Shown in pieces: positions 45,713-55,596 of a stretch of DNA of 64,000 nucleotides (the stretch's first letter is position 1; each line of letters opens with the position of its first letter). Source of the stretch: an uncultured Bacteroidota bacterium. GTDB lineage: Bacteria > Bacteroidota > Bacteroidia > Chitinophagales > Chitinophagaceae. The notes under the pieces were generated by a model. It was not told the DNA's origin. It was given only the letters and a program-made list of their open reading frames with translations, and searched no databases. The translations under genes were made by a program, and so were the position numbers. The DNA lies in the NCBI GenBank assembly GCA_903882805.1, contig CAIRYK010000006.1, positions 1 to 64,000 on the forward strand, read 5' to 3'.

Positions 45713-46411
45713 ATGGCAAAGCAATACAAGCATCTGTTTTTTGACCTCGACCACACGCTTTGGGATTTTGATAAAAATTCTGAAGCGGCATTAAGGCAAC
45801 TCTATGCCGAATACGATTTGCATGGTCGTGGCATCACAGATTTTGAGTTGATGTTTAAAAACTACAACTACCACAACGACCGGCTGTGGGAGCGGTACCG
45901 AAAAGGTTATATTAAACGCGATGAGCTGCGCTGGAAGCGTATGTGGCTGATGCTGCTGGATCATAAGGTGGCAGATACTGCGCTGGCCAACGAGTTGAGT
46001 ATTGCCTATCTGGAAATACTACCTACGCAAACGCTGCTGGTGCCCCATGCCAAAGAAGTTTTGGATCACTGCATGGGGCGCTACGATATGCACCTTATAA
46101 CCAATGGCTTTGAAACTACGCAACGGCTCAAACTGCAGTATTCAGGTATTGCACGTTATTTCACACATTTGGTAACATCTGAAAAAAGTAACAGCATGAA
46201 GCCGCATCGCGATATATTCGACTTTGCGGTCAAAATAGCAGAGGCCGATCTGGAAAAGAGTTTGATGATAGGCGACGCAATAGATATAGATATTCTGGGC
46301 GCCATAAATGCAGGTATGGATACCGTGTACTACAATCCCGGTCATGTGCAGCACGGGCGCAAGCCTACTTACGAGATTGTGCATTTGCAAGAGTTGCTGC
46401 AGATATTGTAG
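45713..46411 (+). CDS. HAD-family hydrolase, YjjG/noncanonical pyrimidine nucleotidase type
   Basis: The product has 232 residues from the ATG at 45713. HAD motif I is FFDLDHTLWDFDKNSEAAL (catalytic DLD). The cap domain is rich in Tyr and Trp (NYHNDRLWERYRKGYIKRDELRWKRMW). Motif II is LITNGF, and motifs III/IV are SMKPHRDIFDFA and MIGDAIDIDILGA. The YjjG family dephosphorylates noncanonical pyrimidine nucleotides (house-cleaning). A TAGTTTTG -7-like box is at 45678-45685. Confidence 0.88.
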   Translation: MAKQYKHLFFDLDHTLWDFDKNSEAALRQLYAEYDLHGRGITDFELMFKNYNYHNDRLWERYRKGYIKRDELRWKRMWLMLLDHKVADTALANELSIAYLEILPTQTLLVPHAKEVLDHCMGRYDMHLITNGFETTQRLKLQYSGIARYFTHLVTSEKSNSMKPHRDIFDFAVKIAEADLEKSLMIGDAIDIDILGAINAGMDTVYYNPGHVQHGRKPTYEIVHLQELLQIL

Positions 46412-46435
46412 TGGGCTAAGTATTAGACGCGATTC

Positions 46436-46717
46436 CTATTTTATAACAATTTCTTCTACCACGCGCTCCTTAAAATATTCGTTGATGCGCACTACCATTT
46501 GCTCTTTTCCCAAAAGCAATTCCTGTTTTAGCGGGGCTACATCGGTATAAATGGTCAGGGTTTTGTTGAACATGCTTAGCGAACGGGTGTATTTGGCAAT
46601 GGTTTTGCCGGCAATGCTCTCCCATTCGTTTTTTATGCGCAGTTCAGTCACCTTCGGCTTCCAGTGCGATCTTTCCATGAGCAGATTGAGCGCTTCACCT
46701 ATACTATACGACCCCAT
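46436..46717 (-). CDS. DciA-like (DUF721) protein
   Basis: The product has 93 residues: GEALNLLMERSHWKPKVTELRIKNEWESIAGKTIAKYTRSLSMFNKTLTIYTDVAPLKQELLLGKEQMVVRINEYF. This is the DUF721 pattern (W...G..IA.YT.....N..L.I...S.PL..EL). Family member DciA helps load the replicative helicase DnaB in most bacteria that lack DnaC. It is convergent with the HAD gene, 24 bases away. Confidence 0.88.
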   Translation of the reverse strand: MGSYSIGEALNLLMERSHWKPKVTELRIKNEWESIAGKTIAKYTRSLSMFNKTLTIYTDVAPLKQELLLGKEQMVVRINEYFKERVVEEIVIK

Positions 46718-46990
46718 TTTTTACATCCGTTTGTAGGCTGCAAGTTATTCTTTATCTGTGGTATTCGGGTTTAAGAGGTCTCCTATTTTTTCGAGATATC
46801 TATGGTGCAATCTACTTTTTATTGAAGTTGACGATAGCTTGTCGTCGCTCTTTGTTTAGTTTTTTACCGCTTGTTACCGTTTCTAAATTTTAAACGCAGG
46901 TATTTGTTGAAAAATATTAGATTTGTTGGAAGCAGGCTATAGGCGCTTTTCGTTTACTTGCAGTAATGTATATTTTGATTTGGCACAAAA

Positions 46991-48679
46991 ATGGCAGATG
47001 GTAGAAAAATGATGACCACGGTTTTTGTAATCGTTTCTGATGAAGAAAAATACAGTCGGCTATATGAGCGGTTGATAGCGGCGTATGCTGGAAAGGTAAA
47101 TATATACAGATTGCATAGCGAGCGTGACGCAAGCTCGGTAAACACTGATAATATTGATTTTGTAATTGTGGATATGGTCTTGCCGCAAATAGGCAATGTG
47201 CCGGTGTTGCAGCTTCTGCGCGGACAGTTTAGATACACCCCCCTATTAGTTGTTACAGATATTTATGATTTGCCATCGCATTTGAATGCCATAAAAAATG
47301 GCGCGCAAGATGTGCTGCTGTGGAGTGCGATAGAGGGCTATGTATTGCACCGGGCTATGGCTTTTGCAGCCGAGAGGTGCAGCACGATGCGTAAAAACGA
47401 TCTGATAGCCGACGAATATAAAAAACATTTCGACGCCGGTCCCATTCCGATGTGGGTGATAGAAACAAAAACCATGCGTTTTCTGTTGGTGAACAATGCT
47501 GCGGTGCAAAAATATGGCTATTCGAAGGCGGAGTTCTATACCATGTCCGTTACCGATATTTTAGAGCCAGAAGAAAGAGCGCCCATGCTGGAATCATACC
47601 GCCGGCGGGCGGAGGGTTATTTCGATGCGGGTTATTGGCGCCATAGGAAAAAAGACGGCGCTGTTTTTTACGTGCACATATATGCTCACTCCACAACATT
47701 CAATCACATAAATGCCCGTTTGTGTTTTTCGGTAGATGTAGACAAACAACTACAAATGAACAAGCGCAACGAGGAACTGATGGCGCTGATAACCGAACAA
47801 AAACAGCAGCTCGATAATTTGCTGGTATCGATAACCGATGCACTATGGACCCGTAATGCTGAAACACTGGAGCTACAATACGGAAACCATGCCTACTTTA
47901 AGCTACATGGGTATTCGCTCGATGAAATGACGCCCAATAAAGACTTTATATTTAAAGCGGTATACCCCGACGACCATGGAATAATCGTGGGAGCCTATGC
48001 CGAAATTCTGGAGAAAGGCAGCGCAGATGTAACCTACAGGTATATACATAAAGAAGGATCTATAAAAACACTTAGGGTGCAGGCAGTGTTGAAGAAGGGT
48101 GAAGACAGTAAACCAGACACCATAAACGGGATAACAATAGATATTACAAAGGAAAAAGAGCTGCTGGACAAAATACAAGACAGCGAACATAAACTAAAGG
48201 CCACCATTAACAATACAAAAGACCTAATATGGTCGGTGTATACAGATTTACGCATAATTTTCTGTAATCAGCCCTACAAAGATTTTTTTAAGTGGCTATG
48301 CGACAAAGAAATAAATGAAGGCGATTATGTACTTGCCGATTGGCGAACGGATGAATTTAGAGAACAACGGGTGCGCGACTACCAACGTGCACTGAATGGG
48401 GAGAGTTTTATTACCGAGATAGTGGAGCACAAGGATGGAGAAGCTATATACTTTGAAATAAGCTCGAGCCCTATTCGGGACAGGGAAGGGAAAGTAATAG
48501 GCGTAAATTGCATATCGCGCAATGTAACCGAGCAAAAGAGAAATCTGCATAAGATACAACGACAAAACGATAAGTTGCTGGAGATTGCGTGGGTGCAGTC
48601 GCACAAGGTGCGTGGGCCGGTGGCTAATATATTGGGACTTATATCGCTTTTTGATATGAACGCGCTCACGCCAGAATAA
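46991..48679 (+). CDS. REC-PAS sensor protein, truncated by an in-frame stop
   Basis: The product has 562 residues. A response-regulator-like receiver (FVIVDMVLPQIG, candidate D61; the usual conserved Lys loop is not evident) is followed by three PAS domains (about 140-260, 275-390, 400-515). The final part, VQSHKVRGPVANILGLISLF, matches the dimerisation/phosphoacceptor region (H538). No ATPase domain exists in the window. A TAA ends the frame at 48679, but the same frame then continues for 49 codons with the expected rest of this helix (see 48680-48829). The full form would be 612 residues. Probably a signal-transduction protein with a partner elsewhere. Confidence 0.8.
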   Translation: MADGRKMMTTVFVIVSDEEKYSRLYERLIAAYAGKVNIYRLHSERDASSVNTDNIDFVIVDMVLPQIGNVPVLQLLRGQFRYTPLLVVTDIYDLPSHLNAIKNGAQDVLLWSAIEGYVLHRAMAFAAERCSTMRKNDLIADEYKKHFDAGPIPMWVIETKTMRFLLVNNAAVQKYGYSKAEFYTMSVTDILEPEERAPMLESYRRRAEGYFDAGYWRHRKKDGAVFYVHIYAHSTTFNHINARLCFSVDVDKQLQMNKRNEELMALITEQKQQLDNLLVSITDALWTRNAETLELQYGNHAYFKLHGYSLDEMTPNKDFIFKAVYPDDHGIIVGAYAEILEKGSADVTYRYIHKEGSIKTLRVQAVLKKGEDSKPDTINGITIDITKEKELLDKIQDSEHKLKATINNTKDLIWSVYTDLRIIFCNQPYKDFFKWLCDKEINEGDYVLADWRTDEFREQRVRDYQRALNGESFITEIVEHKDGEAIYFEISSSPIRDREGKVIGVNCISRNVTEQKRNLHKIQRQNDKLLEIAWVQSHKVRGPVANILGLISLFDMNALTPE

Positions 48680-48829
48680 CAGGTAAAGGCGCTATTTAGC
48701 CTTAAAACAGCTACAATAGAACTTGATCAGATAATACGGGAAGTTGTGGCCAGCGCTAACGAAGTGGCGCATATCCTGCCCGCTAATATTGATTTGGATC
48801 AATTTTTTCTGAGCGGGGTTAAATATTGA
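48680..48829 (+). pseudogene. Separated C-terminal tail of the PAS sensor
   Basis: Directly after the TAA, the same frame encodes QVKALFSLKTATIELDQIIR and further residues ending FFLSGVKY before a TGA at 48827-48829. This is the usual continuation of the HisKA-like helical hairpin (compare ...LDEIIREV). One base change from CAA, GAA or AAA to TAA would explain it. Confidence 0.75.
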
Positions 48830-48888
48830 TTTGGGTTAAGAGAAAAGAGCAATAATGTCTGGATTTTTGCTTTGTAATCCACACATAT

Positions 48889-51258
48889 ATGAATCGCATT
48901 TACGGACTGTTTTTTTTGTTTTTCCTGCCAATGTTTGCCTTTGCGCAAACGCAAACTATCACCGGAACTGTATATGACGAAGCGTCGCGGGCGCCGCTGA
49001 GCGGAGCGATTATTTCGGTACTGAACACTACGCCCGCCAAAGGCGCCGCCGCCGATGCCGAAGGCAAGTTTAGGATAGACAGTGTAGCCATCGGCCGGCA
49101 TTCGTTTAAGATCAGCTACCTCGGCTACGAGGAGAAGGTGATCAATGATATAGTAGTAACGGCAGGTAAGGAAGTGAACCTGACCGTGGGGCTGCAGGAG
49201 GCAGTGCGCAAACTGGAGGGCGTAACCGTAACTTATAACCGCAGTAAGGATAAAAACCGGACCATAAATGATATGGCCCTGGTAAGCGCAAGATCGTTTA
49301 ACGTAGATGAAACAAAACGCTACGCAGGCGCCCTGGGAGACCCATCGCGTATGGCGGCAAATTTTGCAGGCATCGTGGCCGGCAACGATAGCCGAAACGA
49401 TATTGTGGTAAGAGGCAACAGCCCTACCGGTATGCTATGGAATATAGAAGGACTCAACAGCCCCAACCCCAATCACTTTGGCGCGCTCAACAGCACCGGC
49501 GGTCCGGTGAGCATGCTGAACAACAATAATATTGATAAGTCGGATTTTATGACCGGCGCTTTTCCTGCACAATATGGCAATGCGCTGGCAGGCGTGTTCG
49601 ACATCAGGTTGCGCAATGGCAATAGCAATAGGGCCGAATATGTGGCACAGATAGGTTTCAACGGGTTTGAGGCCGGAGCAGAAGGGCCAATAGGCAAGAA
49701 CAAGCGTACATCATACCTGATCAACTATCGCTATAGTACGCTCGGGGTGTTCAAAACGTTGGGTATCAATTTGGGAACCGGCAACTCTGTGCCAATTTAT
49801 CAGGATGTGAATTTTAAATTAATGTCGCACCTCAGCAAAAAGAGCAAGCTAAGCGTGTTTGGTATAGCCGGTAATAGTACTGCCGACTTTATGGGCAAGG
49901 ATAACGACACTACAAAGCCTGATTTATATAGCGGCGGCGATCCGTTTCAGGATTTGTATACTAAGTATGCAGGGGCAATAGTGGGCGCCGCATATGAATA
50001 CCAGATATCGGAAAAATCATCTACAAAGTTGACTTTGGGCTACTCAGCTACCTACGAATACTTTGCCATAGACTCGATAAGCTATGCCGATGGCGCAAAA
50101 TACCAGATAAACAAGGCTGCTTTTACTTCAGGTAAAATAGCCGCGGCCTGGACTTATCTGCACAAGTTTAACGCCCGAAATAATATTCAGGCGGGGCTGG
50201 AGTACTACAATACAGCATTTAATCTTTTGAATAAGACCATGCAACCGGGGATGCCCGACAAAATTTATGTAGACCAAAGTGGGAATATGGGGCTGGAGCG
50301 CGGCTATGTGCAATGGCGCCATAGGTTTAATACAGACCTGTCGGTAGTGGCGGGCGTACATACTCAAATGCTCGACCTAAATAATAGCGTAGCTGTGGAG
50401 CCGCGCATAAGCTGGCGTTATACTTTAGATAAGCGTAACGCAGTAAGCCTAGGTTATGGCCTGCACAATCAGACGCAGAGCATCTACACCTATTTTGTGC
50501 AAACGCCTACACCAACCGGCTTAGTGAGTACAAACCGTAATCTGGGCTTTACGCTAAGCCAACACCTGGTAGCGGCCTACGACCTTAATATATCGCAGAA
50601 TATGCGTGTGAAACTGGAAGGCTACTATCAGCAGCTGGCCAATGTACCGGTAACCCAAACGTCTGGTTCGTACTCAGCCCTCAATGAAGGTGTGAGCTTT
50701 GCACCGCCAAACGAGGACAGCCTGACCAATAAAGGCACAGGCTACAACTATGGCGCTGAGCTTACGGTAGAGCATTTTTTAAGCAAGGGTTTCTATTTTC
50801 TTATCACAGCTTCGTTAATCAATTCGCGCTATAAAGGCAGCGATGGCGTAGAGCGCAATACTGCGTTCAATACCGGACATGTGCTCAACGTACTGGCTGG
50901 CAAGGAGTTTAAAGTTGGTCGTAAGGGCAGCGTAATAGCATTGAATATAAAAGCAAGCACAATAGGCGGACGCTACTTAACGCCGCTCGATATAACAGCT
51001 TCGCGAGCCAGCGGCGACGAGGTTTACCAAACCAATATTGCCTATTCTGTAAAACAGAAAGACTATTTCCGCTCCGATTTCAAGATATCTTATCGCCGTG
51101 AGCTGAAGCACAGCACAATGGAGTTTTCGCTGGATTTGCAGAATATTACCAACAATCAGAACATTTTTAATCAGATCTACGATCGCCGGACCGGCAAAAT
51201 AGTAGACCGTTATCAGCAAGGTTTCTTCCCGGTACCCTTGTTCAGATGGACGTTTTAG
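48889..51258 (+). CDS. TonB-dependent receptor
   Basis: The product has 789 residues. A signal peptide ends near AFAQ (residue 20). A carboxypeptidase-regulatory-like domain comes first (about 22-105: TITGTVYDEASRAPLSGAIISVL...LGYEEK), then a plug (DPSRMAANFAGIVAGNDSRNDIVVRGNSPTGMLWNIEGL...FPAQYGNALAGVFDIRLRNG). A 22-strand-type barrel ends ...VPLFRWTF. It imports a ligand across the outer membrane using TonB energy. No SusD partner lies next to it, so the substrate is open (not the SusC type by length). It is closed by a terminator. Confidence 0.9.
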   Translation: MNRIYGLFFLFFLPMFAFAQTQTITGTVYDEASRAPLSGAIISVLNTTPAKGAAADAEGKFRIDSVAIGRHSFKISYLGYEEKVINDIVVTAGKEVNLTVGLQEAVRKLEGVTVTYNRSKDKNRTINDMALVSARSFNVDETKRYAGALGDPSRMAANFAGIVAGNDSRNDIVVRGNSPTGMLWNIEGLNSPNPNHFGALNSTGGPVSMLNNNNIDKSDFMTGAFPAQYGNALAGVFDIRLRNGNSNRAEYVAQIGFNGFEAGAEGPIGKNKRTSYLINYRYSTLGVFKTLGINLGTGNSVPIYQDVNFKLMSHLSKKSKLSVFGIAGNSTADFMGKDNDTTKPDLYSGGDPFQDLYTKYAGAIVGAAYEYQISEKSSTKLTLGYSATYEYFAIDSISYADGAKYQINKAAFTSGKIAAAWTYLHKFNARNNIQAGLEYYNTAFNLLNKTMQPGMPDKIYVDQSGNMGLERGYVQWRHRFNTDLSVVAGVHTQMLDLNNSVAVEPRISWRYTLDKRNAVSLGYGLHNQTQSIYTYFVQTPTPTGLVSTNRNLGFTLSQHLVAAYDLNISQNMRVKLEGYYQQLANVPVTQTSGSYSALNEGVSFAPPNEDSLTNKGTGYNYGAELTVEHFLSKGFYFLITASLINSRYKGSDGVERNTAFNTGHVLNVLAGKEFKVGRKGSVIALNIKASTIGGRYLTPLDITASRASGDEVYQTNIAYSVKQKDYFRSDFKISYRRELKHSTMEFSLDLQNITNNQNIFNQIYDRRTGKIVDRYQQGFFPVPLFRWTF

Positions 51259-51300
51259 TTTAGGCTGAGCGGCTGAATAAATAGCTCTTGTTGTAAAAGC

Positions 51301-51351
51301 GGAACAGCATTATTAGTGGGTAAAACCACAGATAATGCTGTTCCTTTTTTT
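51301..51351 (+). terminator. Rho-independent terminator
   Basis: GGAACAGCATTAT pairs with ATAATGCTGTTCC across an 18-base loop that itself holds GTGG/CCAC; seven T follow. Confidence 0.9.
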
Positions 51352-51406
51352 ATGAATTGTGCATAGCAATGAACGGTTGAATTTGTCGTCAGTGCGCAAT
51401 GGTAGT

Positions 51407-53677
51407 CTATTGCTGTATTGACATTTTCTTGTATACATTGCCGCGGGGGGTAACAATAACCGCAGTATATATACCTGCAGCTATGTTTTGCGGTAGTTGC
51501 ACCATAGGGGTGGCAATAGTGGCGGTAAACACCGTACGACCATACAGGTGTATGAGTTTTATCACATCTGTGCTTTCTGCGCCGCTTATATACAGGTAGT
51601 CTTTAGCCGGATTAGGTATAATAGTTATTTCTGGCTCTATTACCTGATTGACGCCAGCATGGTTTTTAACCACCACGCTTTTGCAAATGGTATCCATGCA
51701 AATTGTGCCGTTCCGGCGTTTTATTTTCAGGTACAGGCAAGGGGTATATGTGCCATAGCCCGAATATATGTGGAATGGGTTTTGCTGTGTAGATGTGTCG
51801 TTGACGCCGCTTATAGGGTCGCCAAATTTCCAGAACCATGAAACAGTATCGAAAGCGTTGGTTGCCGACTGATTGTTGAACTGCACTTTGTAAATCGTGT
51901 TGAAAGTATCTGTAAATGCTGCATTCATTTTACCGCAGGTCTGGTTGACGAATGATATGTCGCTGACCAATATAGAGCCCAATGCCGACTTGTTGAACTT
52001 GAACTTAACCGAACGCACCTTGGTCAGGTCTATGCCTGTAAAATCGCTTACCTGCATCTGTATTGTGTTGAACACAATTTTGGGTAGCGTGCTGGGTGTA
52101 GAGCCGGGAGGGAAGAATAGGGCATGGCTTGCGCTCGATACATCTTGGCTGCTCACATTGCCTGCAGAATCTATTAGCTGCACCGTGAAGTTGAGTTTTG
52201 TACCGGTTGTGGTTTGGCGGTAGTTTTCGGCTGCGCGAAATTGCAAGCGGTCAATATAGGTAAGATCCTGATTAGCTACGGGGATATCGTTTTGGAAATA
52301 ATCAACGCTATCGTTCCAACGCAGGCGCATTTGGTCGAGGCCTTTTTCGCTTGTAGAGCCTTTGTGAGGTTCATTGCTCGAAAACATGCCGCTAATGCCG
52401 CAATCGGGGATAGTAAAGCCGCCGCCGCATAAACCAGAGGATACCATGCCGCTAAGGGTTACGGCTCCGCCCATTGTGTTGGTGGTAACGGTTGTAGAAG
52501 TATCGAGGCGGTTGATGTCTTTGCGGTCGGTGCGGCCGGGATGCCACGATACATATACGTTGGTAGTGTCGAGCAGCGATGTGGCCGGAGGTATAAGGTC
52601 GTTTACATTGAGTATAGGTGCAAATTGTTTTTCGTTGCCCACATACATACGGTAGAAAGCGCTGGCATAAGCCAGAAATGCTGCTTTCTGCTTGGTAGTG
52701 TCAAAGCGTTTGTTGCTGAGCGCTGCAGTGCCGCAATGCGCATCGGTAGGCGTTACGTAGTCGTCCCAGTCGTCGGCTCCGCCGGCTATGTAAGATCCCG
52801 GCGTCCATACGGTATTAAAAAAGTTGTGGTTGGCGCCCAGCATCAGCACATTATGTTTCGGCGATTCGTCGGCGCTATCGTTGTAGCGTGCGTCGTCGTA
52901 GAAGTGTACGCCTTGCAGGTCCGATACATCTCCATCGCAATAGGGAGCAATGTTCATGAGTGGTATACCATTCATTATTTTTCTAAAAAAATCTACCGGC
53001 GCCAGCGTTATCACACCTTTCAGGCCGTATGGGCTACCCAGCGATTTGTTGTAGAGCGCATGGTATATCACGCCCTCGCCGCCGCGCGAATGGCCCATAG
53101 TAGCTACGCGCTGCAGATCGAGTTTACCAACGAAAGTTGTGCCGAATGGCGCGCCGCCTGTGGTGTTGAAGGTGTTCCATAAGTCCAGGTGGTGTTGCAC
53201 AAGTTCGCCGCGGGCCTGCATGCCAGCATCCGGTAGCGAATTGTCTATAGCATTAATAGCGTTGCACGATACCGAGATAACTATATAGCCATGGCTGGCC
53301 ATTTGCCTTGCGGCATAGTCGTAGCCCTCAAAGCTTACTATGCTTTGCCAGCCGGTAGGGCACGGCCAGGTAAGGTCGGTATTTGTTGGGTCGGCGGTTT
53401 CATAGCAGGTTTCATGGCGGCCGTGCTGAAACACAATAACCGGAAACGGACCTCCGGAAAGGCCGGTAGGGTAGTGTACAGAGCCGCGCACTTCCACGTT
53501 CGACGGGAAGCTGGGCGGACGCCAGGCCAGGTCGCCAAGGTCGTAGGTTGCTTTTGTTACAGCATAGGTTCCGGTAACGCCGGGGTCGGGCGTTTGCGCC
53601 TGCGCAGGCAAGCAGGTCATGAGCAATATATATATTGCGCCCAGCAGCTTGGGCAGGGCAGAGCTAAAGTGCTTCAT
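51407..53677 (-). CDS. T9SS-secreted alpha/beta-hydrolase
   Basis: The product has 756 residues. A signal peptide ends near AQAQ (residue 28). The alpha/beta-hydrolase domain spans about 60-370: oxyanion region FPVIVFQHGRHE, nucleophile elbow GHSRGG with S198, and the late GANHNFF, which probably supplies the catalytic His. A beta-rich region follows, with a PKD-like domain (VSWFWKFGDP.SG.NDTSTQQNPFHIYSGYGTY). The C-terminal domain is a T9SS type A sorting signal (IIPNPAKDYLYISG). It is a secreted esterase or lipase-like enzyme; the substrate is unknown. It lies 24 bases after the small exported protein gene at 53702, probably in the same transcript. Confidence 0.86.
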   Translation of the reverse strand: MKHFSSALPKLLGAIYILLMTCLPAQAQTPDPGVTGTYAVTKATYDLGDLAWRPPSFPSNVEVRGSVHYPTGLSGGPFPVIVFQHGRHETCYETADPTNTDLTWPCPTGWQSIVSFEGYDYAARQMASHGYIVISVSCNAINAIDNSLPDAGMQARGELVQHHLDLWNTFNTTGGAPFGTTFVGKLDLQRVATMGHSRGGEGVIYHALYNKSLGSPYGLKGVITLAPVDFFRKIMNGIPLMNIAPYCDGDVSDLQGVHFYDDARYNDSADESPKHNVLMLGANHNFFNTVWTPGSYIAGGADDWDDYVTPTDAHCGTAALSNKRFDTTKQKAAFLAYASAFYRMYVGNEKQFAPILNVNDLIPPATSLLDTTNVYVSWHPGRTDRKDINRLDTSTTVTTNTMGGAVTLSGMVSSGLCGGGFTIPDCGISGMFSSNEPHKGSTSEKGLDQMRLRWNDSVDYFQNDIPVANQDLTYIDRLQFRAAENYRQTTTGTKLNFTVQLIDSAGNVSSQDVSSASHALFFPPGSTPSTLPKIVFNTIQMQVSDFTGIDLTKVRSVKFKFNKSALGSILVSDISFVNQTCGKMNAAFTDTFNTIYKVQFNNQSATNAFDTVSWFWKFGDPISGVNDTSTQQNPFHIYSGYGTYTPCLYLKIKRRNGTICMDTICKSVVVKNHAGVNQVIEPEITIIPNPAKDYLYISGAESTDVIKLIHLYGRTVFTATIATPMVQLPQNIAAGIYTAVIVTPRGNVYKKMSIQQ

Positions 53678-53701
53678 TAGAGTACGTTTTGGGAATAAGA
53701 T

Positions 53702-54130
53702 TTATTTGGTGAGTATTTTCTTAGTGAATTTTCCCAGCGACCAGCATTGTTCGGTAGGGCTGTTGGTCAGGTCGGTCAGTTGTTGTTCGGTAGGTAGCTC
53801 GCCTTCGCTCATCAGGTTGCCGTACGACATATACATGATCTCGCCGTCGTTCAGTTTATTGAACTCATCTATGGGAATCAGAAAAGAGATAGTACCCTTG
53901 CCCTTAGTTTTAGTTTGCTGGCTACGCACAAAATCTTTCGCCCCAATGTGCAGCACATAGCGATTTCCGCCTACGCGCAAAGGTTTGGACGACGATAGTG
54001 TCAGCGACACTGTTTGGCCTTTTTGCCGGGCATTAGCTATTTTTATTTTAGCTTTTTCTAGGGCATAGGCTGCGCTTGTAGCGCATAGCAATACTACAAG
54101 GCTTAGGATGTACAAGAATTTGGAACGCAT
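53702..54130 (-). CDS. Small exported protein of unknown function
   Basis: The product has 142 residues and a signal peptide ending near AYALE (residue 24). The mature part is beta-rich and basic (KIKIANARQKGQTVSLTLSSSKPLRVGGNRYVLHIGAKDF) and shows no family I recognise. It is the first gene of a two-gene transcript with the secreted alpha/beta-hydrolase. A TACATTTG -7-like box lies at 54151-54158 on the minus strand. Confidence 0.68.
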   Translation of the reverse strand: MRSKFLYILSLVVLLCATSAAYALEKAKIKIANARQKGQTVSLTLSSSKPLRVGGNRYVLHIGAKDFVRSQQTKTKGKGTISFLIPIDEFNKLNDGEIMYMSYGNLMSEGELPTEQQLTDLTNSPTEQCWSLGKFTKKILTK

Positions 54131-54419
54131 AATGTGTGGTTGTGTTATAGCAAATGTACTGAATAGTGAGATGCGAAAATTTTGGATACCGCGCAGGTAG
54201 CATCATGTTGTGGCGCTGCATTCAAATTTTAGGTATCGGTAAAGCAGGGTGTAGTGGCATAAGGCAGAACAACTATGGTGTGTTGTGTATTTTAGGACTA
54301 ATTTAACACCTTGAGGCATTACAGCGTTTGCAATTATTGCGGACTTTTATTTGAATAGTTATGAATTTTTGAAAGAATACTATAATTTACACCATCATTA
54401 AACTAGCCCGGAAAATATT

Positions 54420-55532
54420 ATGATCATAGGAGTATTGAAAGAGCAAGCCCCGGAGACGCGAGTATCGCTGGTGCCGGAGGTAGTGGCAGCCTTAATAAAA
54501 ATGAGCGTTACAGTATGGGTAGAGCACGGCGCTGGCGCAACAGCGTTTTACGGCGATAAGTTGTATTCCGATGCCGGAGCGCAGATGAAATCGGGAGACG
54601 AGATACGCTCGTCGGCCGATATGGTGTTGTCTATACAAACAGCAAATGCGGCCGGAAAATCCGGAGCGATACTGATGGGCGTTTTCCAGCCATTGTTCAA
54701 TGCGGCGCTTATGCAGCAGTGGGCAGGCAAGGGCTATTCAGTTTTTAGCCTCGATACCATACCCCGCACCAGTCGCGCACAGTCTATGGACGTGTTGAGC
54801 TCGCAAGCTAACATTGCGGGTTATAAGGCGGTGTTGCTGGCAGCTATGTCGTACAGCAGGTATTTTCCTATGTTTATGACGGCTGCAGGTAGCATACCGC
54901 CCGCCAAAGTGCTGATACTGGGCGCAGGCGTAGCAGGGCTGCAAGCAATAGCCACTGCGCGCAGGCTAGGCGCTGTGGTGGAAGTGTTTGACACGCGCCC
55001 TGCAGTGAAAGAAGAAGTAATGAGCCTCGGGGCGAAATTTGTGGAAGTGGAAGGCTCTGCCGACGCATCGAAAGCAGGCGGATATGCTGTAGAGCAGAGC
55101 GAAGATTTTCAGCGTAAGCAGCGCGAAAAAATTCATGAGCACGCGAAGAAAAGCGACATAATTATCACTACGGCGCAAATACCCGGCCGCAAAGCGCCGA
55201 TACTGATAAACAAGGCTATGATAGAAGATATGCGTCCGGGATCTGTGATAATAGATATTGCCTCGGTAACCGGCGGTAATACCGACCTTACAGAAAACGA
55301 TAAGTCGGTATTGCACAATGGCGTAACCATTATAGGTAATTCGGCGCTGGCGGCAACTACGCCTGCCGATGCCAGCAAGCTATACAGCAAAAATGTACTC
55401 AACTTCCTGAAACTGATCATTAACAAAGACGGAGGCATAAACCTCAACTTTGAAGACGATATTGTAAAGGGCACCTGCATAGCTTTTGATGGCAAAGTGG
55501 TGAACGATAGGGTACTTGCATTGCTGAAATAG
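54420..55532 (+). CDS. pntAA: NAD(P) transhydrogenase alpha subunit, part 1 (domain I)
   Basis: The product has 370 residues: MIIGVLKEQAPETRVSLVPE, VFSLDTIPRTSRAQSMDVLSSQANIAGYKA, the NAD-binding LILGAGVAGLQAIATARRLGAVVEVFDTR and SVIIDIASVTGGN. This is domain I of proton-translocating transhydrogenase, which transfers hydride between NADH and NADP+ coupled to the proton gradient. It is in three-gene form with separate membrane subunit genes, as in Rhodospirillum rubrum. The order pntAA-pntAB-pntB is complete here. Confidence 0.95.
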   Translation: MIIGVLKEQAPETRVSLVPEVVAALIKMSVTVWVEHGAGATAFYGDKLYSDAGAQMKSGDEIRSSADMVLSIQTANAAGKSGAILMGVFQPLFNAALMQQWAGKGYSVFSLDTIPRTSRAQSMDVLSSQANIAGYKAVLLAAMSYSRYFPMFMTAAGSIPPAKVLILGAGVAGLQAIATARRLGAVVEVFDTRPAVKEEVMSLGAKFVEVEGSADASKAGGYAVEQSEDFQRKQREKIHEHAKKSDIIITTAQIPGRKAPILINKAMIEDMRPGSVIIDIASVTGGNTDLTENDKSVLHNGVTIIGNSALAATTPADASKLYSKNVLNFLKLIINKDGGINLNFEDDIVKGTCIAFDGKVVNDRVLALLK

Positions 55533-55596
55533 CCAGCGCTAAATGGAACAAAAGCGGATTTACACAATCAATCAATAATCAATAACTTATTTTAGT

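Noticed and set aside
48889-53677. TonB receptor and secreted hydrolase as a polysaccharide utilisation locus
   Set aside because: The genes are convergent with a terminator between, there is no SusD partner or glycoside hydrolase, and the receptor is shorter than SusC types.
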